Assembly (NCBI GenBank): GCA_025363015.1
Contig: JANYEQ010000124.1
Location: 29,638-93,637, forward strand
Direction: 5' to 3'
From: Bacteroidota bacterium
GTDB lineage: Bacteria > Bacteroidota > Bacteroidia > B-17B0 > Aurantibacillaceae
Length of the DNA stretch: 64,000 nt
The notes beneath the pieces are model-generated. The model saw only the letters and a list, made by a program, of their open reading frames with translations. It had not been told where the DNA came from and searched no databases. Shown here one piece after another: positions 10,209 through 19,900 of this stretch. Position 1 is the stretch's first letter. Each line of letters begins with the position of its first letter. A program made the translations under genes and the position numbers.

Positions 10209-10597
10209 TCGTTTTGTTAGAGTAAAAATAATTGGCATTATATTACCCAACGGGTTTAGCTGAGTAGTTTTTCAAAATTAATTGACGTTATAATTTGTGC
10301 AGTTTTATAAGGGTTAAGTTCTAACAGCTGTTAATTGCCTGTTACTAAAAAATCAGCCTTTGAAAAATCAATTAAATCCAGCAAAAAATTGTCTTTTAAT
10401 CTTTTTAACTAAAGAAACGTTTGATACTGAATTTTATAAAACCAATAGTTTTTATTTATCTGAAATTATAGAGCTTAAGGATAATGATTTTTCCGCATCT
10501 AAAATTGATAAAAGCGCTAGCTACTTTTATTTTAAATATCCCTGCTGACAAAGTATAACTTTTATTTATGGAGGTAGTGGCTAGTAAGTTTTAAAAC
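10209..10597. other. Intergenic stretch, no supported gene
   Basis: A 389-base AT-rich gap between the MazG-like gene and the 3' end of pyrB, so it lies between convergent genes. It contains one 62-codon reading frame (10360-10548) that would need a TTG start, has no recognisable domain and no signal peptide, and I do not call it. No strong hairpin with a T-run was found by eye. Confidence 0.5.
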
Positions 10598-11524
10598 TTA
10601 CCCTTGTTTTCCGGCTAATAAAAACATAACAGCCATACGTATTGCCACACCATTTTCTACTTGGTTTAAAATAATAGATTGCTTGCTATCGGCTACATCG
10701 CTTGTTATTTCTACGCCTCGGTTAATTGGGCCAGGGTGCATCACAATTATTTTTTTAGAAAGACTATCTAACAATTCTTTATCTAAGCCATACAACATAG
10801 AGTATTCGCGTAACGAAGGAAAGTATTTAATGTCTTGTCTTTCTAGCTGAATGCGCAACATATTGGCTACATCGCACCACTCAAGGGCTTTGCGTAAATT
10901 TAACTCCACCTCAACACCCAAACTTGTAATATACTTTGGTATTAGTGTTAAAGGGCCGCATACTTTTACCTTAGCGCCTAATTTTTGTAAGCAAAAAATA
11001 TTTGATAGCGCCACACGTGAGTGTAAAATATCGCCTACTATTACAATTTTTTTACCTTTTAAATCGCCTAATTTTTCTTGTATCGAAAACGCATCTAATA
11101 AGGCTTGAGTAGGGTGTTCGTGAGCACCATCGCCCGCATTAATTATTTTTGCATTTACTTTTTTTGATAAATAAACTGCTGCTCCAGCACTGGCATGGCG
11201 CATTACAATCATATCTACCTTCATGGCTAATATATTATTTACGGTATCAACAAGGGTTTCGCCTTTTTTTACAGAGGAGTTAGATGCCGAAAAATTAATA
11301 ACATCGGCGCTTAAACGTTTTTGAGCTAACTCAAACGAAAGGCGAGTACGAGTAGAGTTTTCGAAAAATAAATTAGCTACGGTAATATCTCGTAATGATG
11401 GTACTTTTTTTATGGGGCGATTGATTACTTCTTTAAAATTTTGAGCGGTGGAAAGGATTAAATCAATATCGGTTTTAGTAAGATTTTTTATGCCGAGTAA
11501 ATGATTTACGCTTAAATGAGTCAT
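10598..11524 (-). CDS. pyrB: Aspartate carbamoyltransferase
   Basis: A 308-residue catalytic chain of the second pyrimidine biosynthesis step: carbamoyl phosphate plus aspartate to carbamoyl aspartate. The carbamoyl-phosphate loop FFENSTRTRLSFE lies near residues 53-65. HASAGAA and HPTQALLDAF form the central active-site region, and the C-terminal HPGPINRGVEI is diagnostic of ATCase as opposed to ornithine carbamoyltransferase. The length fits the unregulated bacterial catalytic subunit; no pyrI or pyrR neighbour is present. It appears monocistronic: about 280 bases separate it from the next upstream gene, and this gap holds an inverted-repeat element. Confidence 0.96.
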   Translation of the reverse strand: MTHLSVNHLLGIKNLTKTDIDLILSTAQNFKEVINRPIKKVPSLRDITVANLFFENSTRTRLSFELAQKRLSADVINFSASNSSVKKGETLVDTVNNILAMKVDMIVMRHASAGAAVYLSKKVNAKIINAGDGAHEHPTQALLDAFSIQEKLGDLKGKKIVIVGDILHSRVALSNIFCLQKLGAKVKVCGPLTLIPKYITSLGVEVELNLRKALEWCDVANMLRIQLERQDIKYFPSLREYSMLYGLDKELLDSLSKKIIVMHPGPINRGVEITSDVADSKQSIILNQVENGVAIRMAVMFLLAGKQG

Positions 11525-11645
11525 TCGTTTTTTTTGAACTTAAATTTCAAAAATCAAATATACATTATTTATTTGAATGCGCGTAAAAAACAATTTATAC
11601 AGCGTAAACTTGTCAGGTAATCAATATATTGAAACAAAAAAACTA

Positions 11646-11771
11646 AAACACATAGGCACATAAATTTAAAAAATAAAATAGAGTAATGATATAGATAATC
11701 ATAGAGCTGAAGCTAAGCTTCAGTTTACTATATTATGTTATTAAATAAAAGGCTGTGTTTCTTATGTGTTT
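11646..11771. repeat. Fold-back (MITE-like) element with 9-bp terminal inverted repeats
   Basis: The segment is bounded by AAACACATA (11646-11654) and its exact reverse complement TATGTGTTT (11763-11771). Near its centre lies a perfect 8+1+8 palindrome, CTGAAGCT-A-AGCTTCAG (11707-11723). Parts of the two arms also pair imperfectly (GATATAG on one side against CTATAT on the other), so the whole 126 bases could form a long hairpin. No reading frame lies inside. It sits between pyrB and the DinB-like gene, in the leader region of pyrB. It could be a miniature mobile element remnant, a processed RNA hairpin or a bidirectional stop; I cannot tell which. Confidence 0.45.
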
Positions 11772-11803
11772 AAAAAATTAGCTAATACTATAGTTATATC
11801 GGC

Positions 11804-12310
11804 TTATAAGTAGCGCTCTTTTATTACATTTAAATGGTGCGTAGTATGCCCACACATAAAAAACCCAATTGCCAATACGGTAGTTTGCCCTAAGGCCACA
11901 TTACCTGTGTTTAAAAGGGTTTCGTTATTAAAACTTTTGTATAACGAAAATGTTGCAGCCCTTACGCTTTCTAATTCTTCAACCAAATTAGCTAACGTGT
12001 AATTTGTTAAATTAGCGTTTGCAGCGTATAAATTTTCATCAAAACCAAGCGGTTGTTGTTCGTCTTTACGAGCAAAACGTAAGGCGCGATACGTTAAAAT
12101 TCTTTCGGTATCAATGGTGTGGTGTATTACTTGCTTTACTGTCCATTTACCATCAGCATAAGCGTAATTGGCTTTATTTTCAGGTATGCTTGCAATAAAA
12201 TTTTTACTGTTTGCAAGGTTGTTTTGCAAAGCTTCTAAAATAGTATTTTCGCCATTAAGCTCAATGTATTTTTTAAAATAGGCAGGGTAAGTATTTGGTT
12301 GTGGGCGCAT
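11804..12310 (-). CDS. DinB-like four-helix protein
   Basis: A 168-residue member of the DinB/YfiT superfamily. The three metal-binding histidine positions are visible: the first in VIHHTIDTERI (about residue 66), the others in CGHTTHHLNVIKE near the C-terminus. The family are four-helix metalloenzyme-like proteins, several of which use bacillithiol or mycothiol as thiol donor; many members have no known substrate. It follows the DUF420 gene with an 11-base gap on the same strand and probably belongs to an accD-DUF420-dinB transcript. Its cellular role here is unknown. Confidence 0.85.
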   Translation of the reverse strand: MRPQPNTYPAYFKKYIELNGENTILEALQNNLANSKNFIASIPENKANYAYADGKWTVKQVIHHTIDTERILTYRALRFARKDEQQPLGFDENLYAANANLTNYTLANLVEELESVRAATFSLYKSFNNETLLNTGNVALGQTTVLAIGFFMCGHTTHHLNVIKERYL

Positions 12311-12321
12311 AATTTATTTTA

Positions 12322-12912
12322 TTAATAATTGTAATACTTATTAATCATTAAATACACTACAACACCTGTAATAGTTACGTATAGCCAAATAGGGTAACTA
12401 AAGCGCGTTAATTTTTTATGTTTTTGGCGTTGGTCGGTTAAGCCATAATAAAACGATAACAATATTAATGGCAATACTGCTGCTGCTAAAAATATATGTG
12501 ATACTAAAATAATTACATAAATAGGTTTTATAACGCTTACTGCAGCTCGTTCGGCAACGCTAATAATGCCATCATGGTCAACATCGCCATACTTAGTGTC
12601 GGGTATAAAATAATGCGCCGTTACATAGCTTATTAAAAAAAGGCTACTTAGTGCAAATGCGGTTAGGTTTAACTTTTTATGCAAGGCAATATTTTTATTT
12701 TTAATTGCTAGTAACGATAAAATTAATAATATTGAGCACAAGCCATTTAAAATTGCATTTAAGGTTGGCAACTTGTAAATAAAATTTGGAAAAGTATTGG
12801 GGTGTGGAATTAATTTTTGGTTTAAAAGTATTACTACCACGCAAATAGCAACAGTGGTGATGTAGGTAATACTTTTTACTTTTTTTTCGTTTTGAACTGT
12901 AAGTAATGTCAT
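12322..12912 (-). CDS. DUF420 membrane protein with an EF-hand-like loop
   Basis: A 196-residue inner-membrane protein with about five hydrophobic helices and the DUF420 signature histidines (HPNTFPNFIYKLPTLNAIL in the first third, HKKLN, then VTAHYF and LVSHIFLA). DUF420 proteins are linked to cytochrome oxidase assembly (CtaM-like) in other bacteria. Between helices 3 and 4 (about residues 114-125) it carries DVDHDGIISVAE, a perfect 12-residue EF-hand/dockerin-type calcium loop (acidic residues at 1, 3 and 5, Gly at 6, Ile at 8, Glu at 12). The loop should face one aqueous side of the membrane. The neighbours are accD upstream (28-base gap) and DinB downstream; no cox genes are in the window. 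Confidence 0.85.
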   Translation of the reverse strand: MTLLTVQNEKKVKSITYITTVAICVVVILLNQKLIPHPNTFPNFIYKLPTLNAILNGLCSILLILSLLAIKNKNIALHKKLNLTAFALSSLFLISYVTAHYFIPDTKYGDVDHDGIISVAERAAVSVIKPIYVIILVSHIFLAAAVLPLILLSFYYGLTDQRQKHKKLTRFSYPIWLYVTITGVVVYLMINKYYNY

Positions 12913-12940
12913 AATTTATATAAGATTTAAAATTAAAAAA

Positions 12941-13786
12941 TTAGTTTTTAAACATCTTTAATAAACTACCTAATTTTTCTTTTAACTCTGTGCGAGGGAC
13001 AATTTTATCTAAAAACCCATGTTCTAAAACAAATTCAGCCGTTTGAAAACCTTTTGGTAAATCTTTACCAATCGTTTCTTTTACAACACGTGGGCCTGCA
13101 AAACCAATTAGACTAGCTGGTTCGGCAATATTTAAATCGCCCAACATGGCGTAACTTGCTGTAACGCCCCCAGTTGTAGGATCGGTTAATAATGAAATAT
13201 AAGGGATGCCTGCTTTATCTAATTGACTTAGTTTTGCCGATGTTTTTGCCATTTGCATAAGACTAAAAGCGGCTTCCATCATACGTGCTCCGCCACTTTT
13301 ACTAATTATTAGTAATGGCGATTTTGTTTTTAAGCAAAAATCTATTGCCCGAGCAATTTTTTCGCCAACCACACTACCCATACTTCCGCCAATAAAACTA
13401 AAATCCATACAGCAAATAACTAAATCGTTTCCATTTACGCTACCATACGCGCTTCTAAGAGCGTCGTTTAAGCCTGTTTTTTTAATGGTATCTGTTAATC
13501 TATCAGTATATTTTTTTGTATCGCTAAAATTTAAAGGGTCGCCACTTACTAAGTTTTCGTTCAATTCGGTAAATTGGTTATTATCAAAAATAACTTCAAA
13601 ATATTCTTTACTACCAATACGTTCGTGATAACCACATTCACTACAAACGTATTTATTGTTTGAATGGTCTTGCGTAGTATGTATTTTTTTACACGAAGGG
13701 CACTTGTACCACAAGCCTTCTGGTGTTTCTTTTTTTTCTTTTGTAGAAGTGGTAATCCCTTCTTTTAATCGTTTAAACCAACCCAT
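12941..13786 (-). CDS. accD: Acetyl-CoA carboxylase carboxyltransferase subunit beta
   Basis: A 281-residue beta subunit of the carboxyltransferase that makes malonyl-CoA for fatty-acid synthesis. The N-terminal four-cysteine zinc ribbon is present (YKCPSCKK and [10 protein letters not shown], residues 28-54). The crotonase-like core has the CoA and carboxybiotin-binding glycines ([36 protein letters not shown] and GFAGPRVV). The length is normal. The partner accA is not in this window, as is common in this phylum. It is followed closely by DUF420 and dinB-like genes; upstream, an 89-base gap separates it from the aldolase gene, so it may have its own promoter. Confidence 0.96.
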   Translation of the reverse strand: MGWFKRLKEGITTSTKEKKETPEGLWYKCPSCKKIHTTQDHSNNKYVCSECGYHERIGSKEYFEVIFDNNQFTELNENLVSGDPLNFSDTKKYTDRLTDTIKKTGLNDALRSAYGSVNGNDLVICCMDFSFIGGSMGSVVGEKIARAIDFCLKTKSPLLIISKSGGARMMEAAFSLMQMAKTSAKLSQLDKAGIPYISLLTDPTTGGVTASYAMLGDLNIAEPASLIGFAGPRVVKETIGKDLPKGFQTAEFVLEHGFLDKIVPRTELKEKLGSLLKMFKN

Positions 13787-13875
13787 CTTTTTTTAAATTT
13801 TAGTTATTAGTTTTTAGTTCTTAATAGGTAGTTTAACTTTATTAAAAATTAAACGCTAAAAAATTAATAACTGTT

Positions 13876-14931
13876 TTAAGCTATTGTAATTGTTTTATCT
13901 AAATACACATCTTGTATGGTATTTAAAAGTTGAATTCCTTCTTTTACGGGTTTTTGAAAGGCTTTACGTCCACTTATTAAACCTTGTCCGCCACCACGTT
14001 TATTAATTACAGCAGTTGTTACGGCTTCGGCTAAATCGCTTGCGCCTTTACTCTCGCCACCGCTATTAATTAAGCCCATACGACCCATATAGCAGTTTGC
14101 AACTTGGTAGCGTGCTAAATCTATTGGATGATCGGTAGTTAATTCTGAATATACTTTTGGGTGTGTTTTACCATGCCCCGTGGCTAAGTAACCGCCATTT
14201 TTATCAGATAATTTTTGTTTAATAATATCGGCCTGAATGGTAACGCCTAAATGATTTGCTTGGCCAGATAAATCGGCTGCTGTGTGATAATCTACTCCAT
14301 CTTTTTTAAAGGCATTGTTGCGGGTGTAGCACCATAAAATTGTTGCCATACCCAATTCATGGGCACGTTCAAAGGCTTGCGCTACTTCTACAATTTGTCT
14401 ACCACTTTCGGGCGAACCAAAATAAATAGTGGCACCAACGGCTACAGCACCCATGTTCCAGGCTTCTTCTACACTTCCAAACATTATTTGATCGAATTTA
14501 TTGGGATAGCTTAAAAATTCGTTATGATTTATTTTTACAATAAAAGGGATTTTATGTGCGTATTTACGAGCTACTGAGGCTAATACGCCATAGGTAGAGG
14601 CAACGGCATTACAACCTCCTTCAATGGCTAATTTTACAATATTTTCACTATCAAAGTAAATGGGGTTGGGAGCAAAACTAGCACCAGCACTATGTTCTAT
14701 GCCTTGGTCAACAGGTAAAATGCTCATGTAACCTGTGTTTGCTAAACGGCCGGTGTTGTACAACTGCCCTAGGCTACGTAATACTTGCGGGTTACGGTTT
14801 GTTTGTTGAAAAATACGATCAATAAAATCGTTACCCGGTAAATGGATAGTATCTTTTGTAATAGTTTTACAAGTATGGTTCAATAAACTGTCGGCTTGTG
14901 AGCCTAATAATTCTGAAATTTTAACTGACAT
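13876..14931 (-). CDS. fbaB: Class I fructose-bisphosphate aldolase, archaeal/DhnA type
   Basis: A 351-residue Schiff-base aldolase of the FbaB/DhnA family, cleaving fructose 1,6-bisphosphate to glyceraldehyde 3-phosphate and dihydroxyacetone phosphate. Family features seen: [13 protein letters not shown] near residue 70, [23 protein letters not shown], and the phosphate-binding end [13 protein letters not shown] plus [12 protein letters not shown]. The length matches. It lies 80 bases downstream of the SiaC-like gene, but a hairpin terminator sits in that gap (14961-14992), so it is probably transcribed separately. Confidence 0.93.
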   Translation of the reverse strand: MSVKISELLGSQADSLLNHTCKTITKDTIHLPGNDFIDRIFQQTNRNPQVLRSLGQLYNTGRLANTGYMSILPVDQGIEHSAGASFAPNPIYFDSENIVKLAIEGGCNAVASTYGVLASVARKYAHKIPFIVKINHNEFLSYPNKFDQIMFGSVEEAWNMGAVAVGATIYFGSPESGRQIVEVAQAFERAHELGMATILWCYTRNNAFKKDGVDYHTAADLSGQANHLGVTIQADIIKQKLSDKNGGYLATGHGKTHPKVYSELTTDHPIDLARYQVANCYMGRMGLINSGGESKGASDLAEAVTTAVINKRGGGQGLISGRKAFQKPVKEGIQLLNTIQDVYLDKTITIA

Positions 14932-14960
14932 AGTTTTTATAAAATTTAGGCAACAAATAT

Positions 14961-14992
14961 AATAAAAAAACCCCGCCTTTTGCTGGCAGGGT
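14961..14992 (-). terminator. Rho-independent terminator after the SiaB/SiaC operon
   Basis: On the minus strand the stem ACCCTGCC pairs with GGCGGGGT with one mismatch around a 7-base loop and is followed by seven T residues. It lies 20 bases past the stop codon of the SiaC-like gene and before the aldolase gene, so it should end the propeller-phosphatase/SiaB/SiaC transcript. Confidence 0.8.
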
Positions 14993-15011
14993 ATAGTTTT
15001 GGTATTAAAAT

Positions 15012-15392
15012 TTATTCGGCAACCATTACCATTTTAAATGGCACATTAATTATTGCTTGGTAATCTTCGCCAGCTTCTAACATATCTTCATCGTCTTCTT
15101 CGTAATGCCAATTAATTGTAACGGCGCTACCACCTTTGTGAATACCTTCTAGTTTTTTAAATACATCTAAAATACATTTAGATGATGATGTATTAAAATA
15201 TTCTAATTGAACATTAACGGTGGTTGCGGGTTTAGCGGTGCTAGAGTATTTATCTAACGAATCTACTAAAGGTTTATAAAACTCAATAGAATTTTCGGGA
15301 ATTGAACGTCCTTTAATTTCTAAAACTCCACCTGCTAAATCAAAACTGATGCTTGGTGTTTTTGGTGTGCCTTCAATTGCGTATTTGTCCAT
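15012..15392 (-). CDS. siaC: SiaC-family phosphoprotein (DUF1987)
   Basis: A 126-residue DUF1987 protein, the target in SiaB/SiaA-type phosphoswitches. The core [16 protein letters not shown] (residues 63-78) contains Thr68, which falls at the same number as the phosphorylated threonine I recall for Pseudomonas SiaC. The N-terminal [14 protein letters not shown] and [15 protein letters not shown] are typical of the family, and an acidic stretch [14 protein letters not shown] precedes the C-terminus. In Pseudomonas the protein is phosphorylated by SiaB, dephosphorylated by SiaA, and the free form activates the diguanylate cyclase SiaD. No cyclase gene is visible here, so the output partner is unknown. 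It is 29 bases after the siaB-like gene and is the last gene of the operon. Confidence 0.9.
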   Translation of the reverse strand: MDKYAIEGTPKTPSISFDLAGGVLEIKGRSIPENSIEFYKPLVDSLDKYSSTAKPATTVNVQLEYFNTSSSKCILDVFKKLEGIHKGGSAVTINWHYEEDDEDMLEAGEDYQAIINVPFKMVMVAE

Positions 15393-15421
15393 AATTATTA
15401 TTTTTGTTTTATTGTGATAGT

Positions 15422-15973
15422 TTAATTTTGTTGTGAGGATACTTTTATATTAAGTGTAAAGAAAGAAATTTTATTATCAATTTCCAAAAAATTATACTCT
15501 AATTTTTCGCCTGTTTTTCGGGCAATGTCAATCATTCCTAATCCGCCTCCACCTTTTAACGACATTTCGCCATTATTAAGTACTTTTTTGTAATATTCTT
15601 TTAATTCTTCTTTACTTAGTGCATTTACTTCATCTAACCTGTTTTTCAGACCTTGTATATTTTCGTTTAGGATATAATTACCAGTAAAAATGGTGTATTT
15701 AGACTCTAATTTACCAATCATAAAAATAGCAGAGCGGTTTTTATCCATTTCTACTTCGGTAACTTCATCTAAATGATGATAAAGGTTTTGTAAACATTCT
15801 ACCAAAACATTATATACCTTTTTTTTCATTTTAGGTTCTTCTTGCATTGTATCCATTTTATTTTCCATAATTTGGAGAATAGAGGTAAGAAGATCGGAAG
15901 TTATTTCGCCTTTAAATGAGAGCAAAACATTATTTCGCTCCATTTTATCATATATATCAAACACATCAACCAT
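15422..15973 (-). CDS. siaB: SiaB-family protein kinase
   Basis: A 183-residue GHKL/HATPase-like protein of the SiaB family. The N-box-like helix is VYNVLVECLQNLYHHLDE (about residues 53-70) and the ATP-lid glycines are GGGGLGMIDIARKTG (about 140-154). In Pseudomonas SiaB phosphorylates SiaC on threonine. The product is cytoplasmic, with no signal peptide or membrane segment. The gene lies between a lipoprotein gene (27 bases upstream) and the SiaC-like gene (29 bases downstream), all on one strand with the propeller-SpoIIE phosphatase. The set therefore has phosphatase, kinase and target in one operon. Function is inferred from family and context; family membership is clear. Confidence 0.88.
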   Translation of the reverse strand: MVDVFDIYDKMERNNVLLSFKGEITSDLLTSILQIMENKMDTMQEEPKMKKKVYNVLVECLQNLYHHLDEVTEVEMDKNRSAIFMIGKLESKYTIFTGNYILNENIQGLKNRLDEVNALSKEELKEYYKKVLNNGEMSLKGGGGLGMIDIARKTGEKLEYNFLEIDNKISFFTLNIKVSSQQN

Positions 15974-16000
15974 AAAAGGCTTTTTTTATTTAGGGTTGAA

Positions 16001-16900
16001 TTATTTTAATTTAAATGCTACTGTGTTTCCGTTTACTGTAAAAGTTGCGTCGTCGTCGCATGTGCCATTACCAAAATCAACAGTACGGGTTTTAAAACCA
16101 TCTGGCGTTAAATCCATAATACCTTTTTGTACGAATTGGCATGATTTTCTTTTTACTAGGGGCGTAGTTGATGGTATATTAAGTGTAAAGGCTCTGCCTT
16201 GGCGATTAACACCCGATGCAGTACCGAATACATATGTTATAGGGTCTCCAGCAGATGTAGCATCACCTTTTGGATAGGTAGTGATGGTTCTATCAAAATT
16301 ATATTTAATAACCCAGGCCGCAGTTTGACAAAGGCCACCTGTTAATTTAATGTTATAGGTAGTAAAAGATGGAACAACTGTACTAGAAGCAACTGTTGTT
16401 ACAATAATACTATCGCATGAATAAGAAATGGTACGTTGAGGAACAGATTCTATAGTTTTGTGACCAATTAATTTTAAAATCATTTGACTATTGGGATTTC
16501 TTAAGGGTCCAGTGATTCTGATATTCCACTTACCTACACGCATTTTTCCATCAGTAAAAGAGTTACTGCAACTTGCAGCGGCAGCTAAATCTAATTCGTA
16601 TATTGGAGCATTAACATATTTTCCGCCCACTATTGTTGTGTCGGCAGTGGCACGATTTAACCATTTTAAAGTATCACAGGCGGAGCTACTAAATCTATCA
16701 ACACCACCAGCACCTTTAGTTTTAATGGCATGGCTGTTGGTTGTGGGAACAATAGCAGCGTATTCTTGATCTGCAACCGCATTATCTACGGCTGATTGTG
16801 TTTCATTATCTACCTCGGTAGTTTCTTTTTTATGACATCCTACAAAAAACAAGGTAAGGCTACATACTAGTGCAAAAGCTATATTTAATGATTTTTTCAT
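16001..16900 (-). CDS. Lipoprotein of unknown function in the Sia-like operon
   Basis: A 299-residue lipoprotein: signal peptide II with lipobox FVGC (cysteine at about residue 21) followed by HKKETTEVDN, a charged tether. The mature part is beta-rich with Thr/Ser-rich strands and two cysteine pairs (SACDTL, SSCSNSF, SYSCDSI, GNGTCDDD), suggesting an exported immunoglobulin- or lipocalin-like fold. I recognise no family. It lies between the propeller-SpoIIE gene (43 bases upstream) and the SiaB-like gene (27 bases downstream), so it is co-transcribed with them. A sensory or envelope partner of the phosphatase's periplasmic propeller would fit, but that is inference only. Confidence 0.8.
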   Translation of the reverse strand: MKKSLNIAFALVCSLTLFFVGCHKKETTEVDNETQSAVDNAVADQEYAAIVPTTNSHAIKTKGAGGVDRFSSSACDTLKWLNRATADTTIVGGKYVNAPIYELDLAAAASCSNSFTDGKMRVGKWNIRITGPLRNPNSQMILKLIGHKTIESVPQRTISYSCDSIIVTTVASSTVVPSFTTYNIKLTGGLCQTAAWVIKYNFDRTITTYPKGDATSAGDPITYVFGTASGVNRQGRAFTLNIPSTTPLVKRKSCQFVQKGIMDLTPDGFKTRTVDFGNGTCDDDATFTVNGNTVAFKLK

Positions 16901-16943
16901 ACTACTTAAATTTTAAATGTTATACAAATATATAATAATTTTT

Positions 16944-19900
16944 TTATATTTCAATACCTACTACTAAAACATCATCGACTTGTTCATGATTCACTTTCCA
17001 TAACTCAAAACTTTTTTCTAATTCTAAGCGTTGTTCGTCGGGCTTACTTAGGTGAATACTTGTTAATAGCTCGTTAAAGCGCTTTACCATGTATTTTTTG
17101 CCTTTATCGCCGCCAAATTGATCGGCATAGCCATCGCTAAACATGTAAGCCATACAGTTATTGGCGGTGATTTGATGGGTTGTAAATTGCCTATTACTAT
17201 CTAATTGTGCGCCGCCAACTGGAAATTTATTGCCATCGTATTTTAAATATTCGCCTGCCTTGTTTATGAGTACTAATGGCCTATTGGCACCAGCCCATTT
17301 AATTACTTTTGTTTCGTAGTTGATGGCAATTAGCGACACGTCCATACCATCATTGGTATTAATTTCGTTTTGACCTTGGCGCAGGGATTCCTGAACACCT
17401 TTATGCAAATTATTTAAAATTTCACCTGGTTCAATAATACCTTTTTCTAACACAATTTGATGTAAAAGATTGTGCCCAATCATACTCATAAAAGCACCAG
17501 GCACACCATGACCAGTACAATCAACTACAGCAAAAATATTAAAGCCATTTTTTTCGGCAAACCAATAAAAATCTCCACTGACTATATCTTTAGGTTTATA
17601 TAAAATAAATACTTTTTTTAGCTTTGTAAAGATGACATCTTTTGAGGGTAAAATAGCCTCTTGTATCCGTTTAGCATATTGGATACTACTTGTGATATCG
17701 TGGTTTTTTTCGGCAAGTTCTTTGGTGCGTTCGGCTACTTTGTTTTCTAACACTTTATTTTCTTTTTTAATGGCTTTGGTTCTATACTGCGTAAATGCCA
17801 CTACAGATCCTGTTCCAAAAATTATTACTAATATATAAAACCAAGTTGTTTTATAAAACGGAGGCACAACGGTAATTTTTATTTGGTGCGGGGTTTCATT
17901 CCACACACCATCGTTATTTGCCGCTTTTATTTTAAGAGTATACTCACCGCCAGGCAATTCGGTATATGAGATGTAACGTATATTACTAGGGGCTGACCAA
18001 TCGTTATCGTAGCCCTCTAATTTATAACTAAATTTATTTTTTATGGGGTCGGTATAATCTAAGGCTACTACCTCGAACTGGAAGTAATTTTCGCGCCAAC
18101 TTAATTTTAGGTGTTGTTTGTAATTTATAAGCGAATCGGTTTCTATATCTTTACCCCCTCGCTTATAGCTTACAATATAGGTTTGGGCAGGTACTAAATT
18201 ATCTTTTATGGTATTAGGATTAAATACATTAAAGCCTTTTGCACCACCAAAATACATAGTGCCTTTTTTAGAAACGTAGCCTGCTCCTATATTGTACTCA
18301 GTATTTACTAAGCCATCTTTTGTATTATAATGTTTAAATATAATTTCTTTTTCAGGGAGCTGGGGATTAAATTTAATAATGCCATTGTTAGAACTCATCC
18401 AAAAGTTATTTAGACTGTCCTTTAAAATAGAATACAAATAGGTATTTGGAAGACCATCTTTTTCGTAAAAACTTTTAAAGGTATTGTTTGGTAATAGCTT
18501 ACTTAATCCCTTTTCTGTTGCTATCCAAATATTACCATTTTTATCTTCGTTTAGGGCTAAAACCGTATTTGCAGCAATTTGGTTTTGCTGTTTATCATTT
18601 TTGTAAGTTTGAGTAATTTGTAGTTTATCACCTCTTGGAAAATCTTTTAATTTCATTAATCCACCATCAATCATTCCTAGCCACACATTTTTTTTAGAAT
18701 CACTAAAAATTGTATATATGCTAGGGCTGGATAGGCCATCGGACTGGGTGTAGTTTTTAGCTTGTAAAGTTTTTAAATTAATTTCGAATAAACCATCGCT
18801 GACAGAGCCAGCATATAAGTAGTTTTTATTAACCATTAGGCACGTTATGGTACCCCCAAGTTTTTCATCTAATACTTTTTTAATTTTTTTGGTTTGAGTG
18901 TTATAACAAATTAGACCTTTACCATAAGTACCAACCCAAATATTTAAACCTTCTTCGTATAGACTTAAGGCATAATTACCGTCTAAACATTTAACTAAAT
19001 CTTCTTCTAATTTTTTAGTTTTTTTATTGTATTTATTTAATAAGCCTTCGCCTCCTAAAATAAAATCATTCTCCTTCTCTAAAAAAGAATATATGTTTTT
19101 AAAATTATAATTTTCGTCATATTCATTAATTGGAAATTTTTGAGTTTGTTTGAAAGATACATCAACTCCACCAACCTCTGAGCCTAGCCATATATTCTCA
19201 TCCTTATCAATATAAACATACCTTAATAAATTATTACTAATTGAATTTAAGTTTGCTGTATTTAATGAAATAGATGCTTTTTCTGAAAGTAAATTGTAAA
19301 TCATAAATCCAGAACCTGTTGCGGCATAGATTTTATTTTCTTTTATCGTAATTTTCCTAACAGCATTTGTACTTTCTCCAAACGATAAAAAATTAATTTT
19401 ACCTTCAATTTCAAACGAGTCAATATCTATTTTAAAAATTCCATTGCCTATTGTGGCTACGTATAATTTCCCTCCATATCCTTGAATATCGTATATTCCC
19501 TCTAATTCATTTAAATTAAAATTTGAGTAATCGGGTTTAACTAAATTTACTCTCTCTAATTTATTATTAATTAGTGTCCAAATTCCTTTTTCTTTAGTGC
19601 CTATATAAAATAAATTTTTTACGCATAAAAAAGCCCTAACATCAATTTTCCCATCAATAGGGAAGGATATTGTTTTTATGCTTTTAGTTTTTAAATTTAT
19701 TATAAACAATCCTTCATCGCTTCCTACTATAGCATTTATACTATCGTATAATGCAATAGTATTTATTTTTACATTTAAGCCCTTCGAACTATAGATAGGT
19801 GTAAATTTTTCAGTTACAGGGTTAAAAAAATTCAAGCCTTCGCGAGTACCCACTAAAATTAAATCTGGTTTCAATTGCTTTATGCAAGTTATATCACTGC

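Noticed and set aside
10360..10548. 62-codon plus-strand frame between the MazG-like gene and pyrB
   Set aside because: Needs a TTG start, has no recognisable domain, signal or operon context, and is ordinary for AT-rich DNA.
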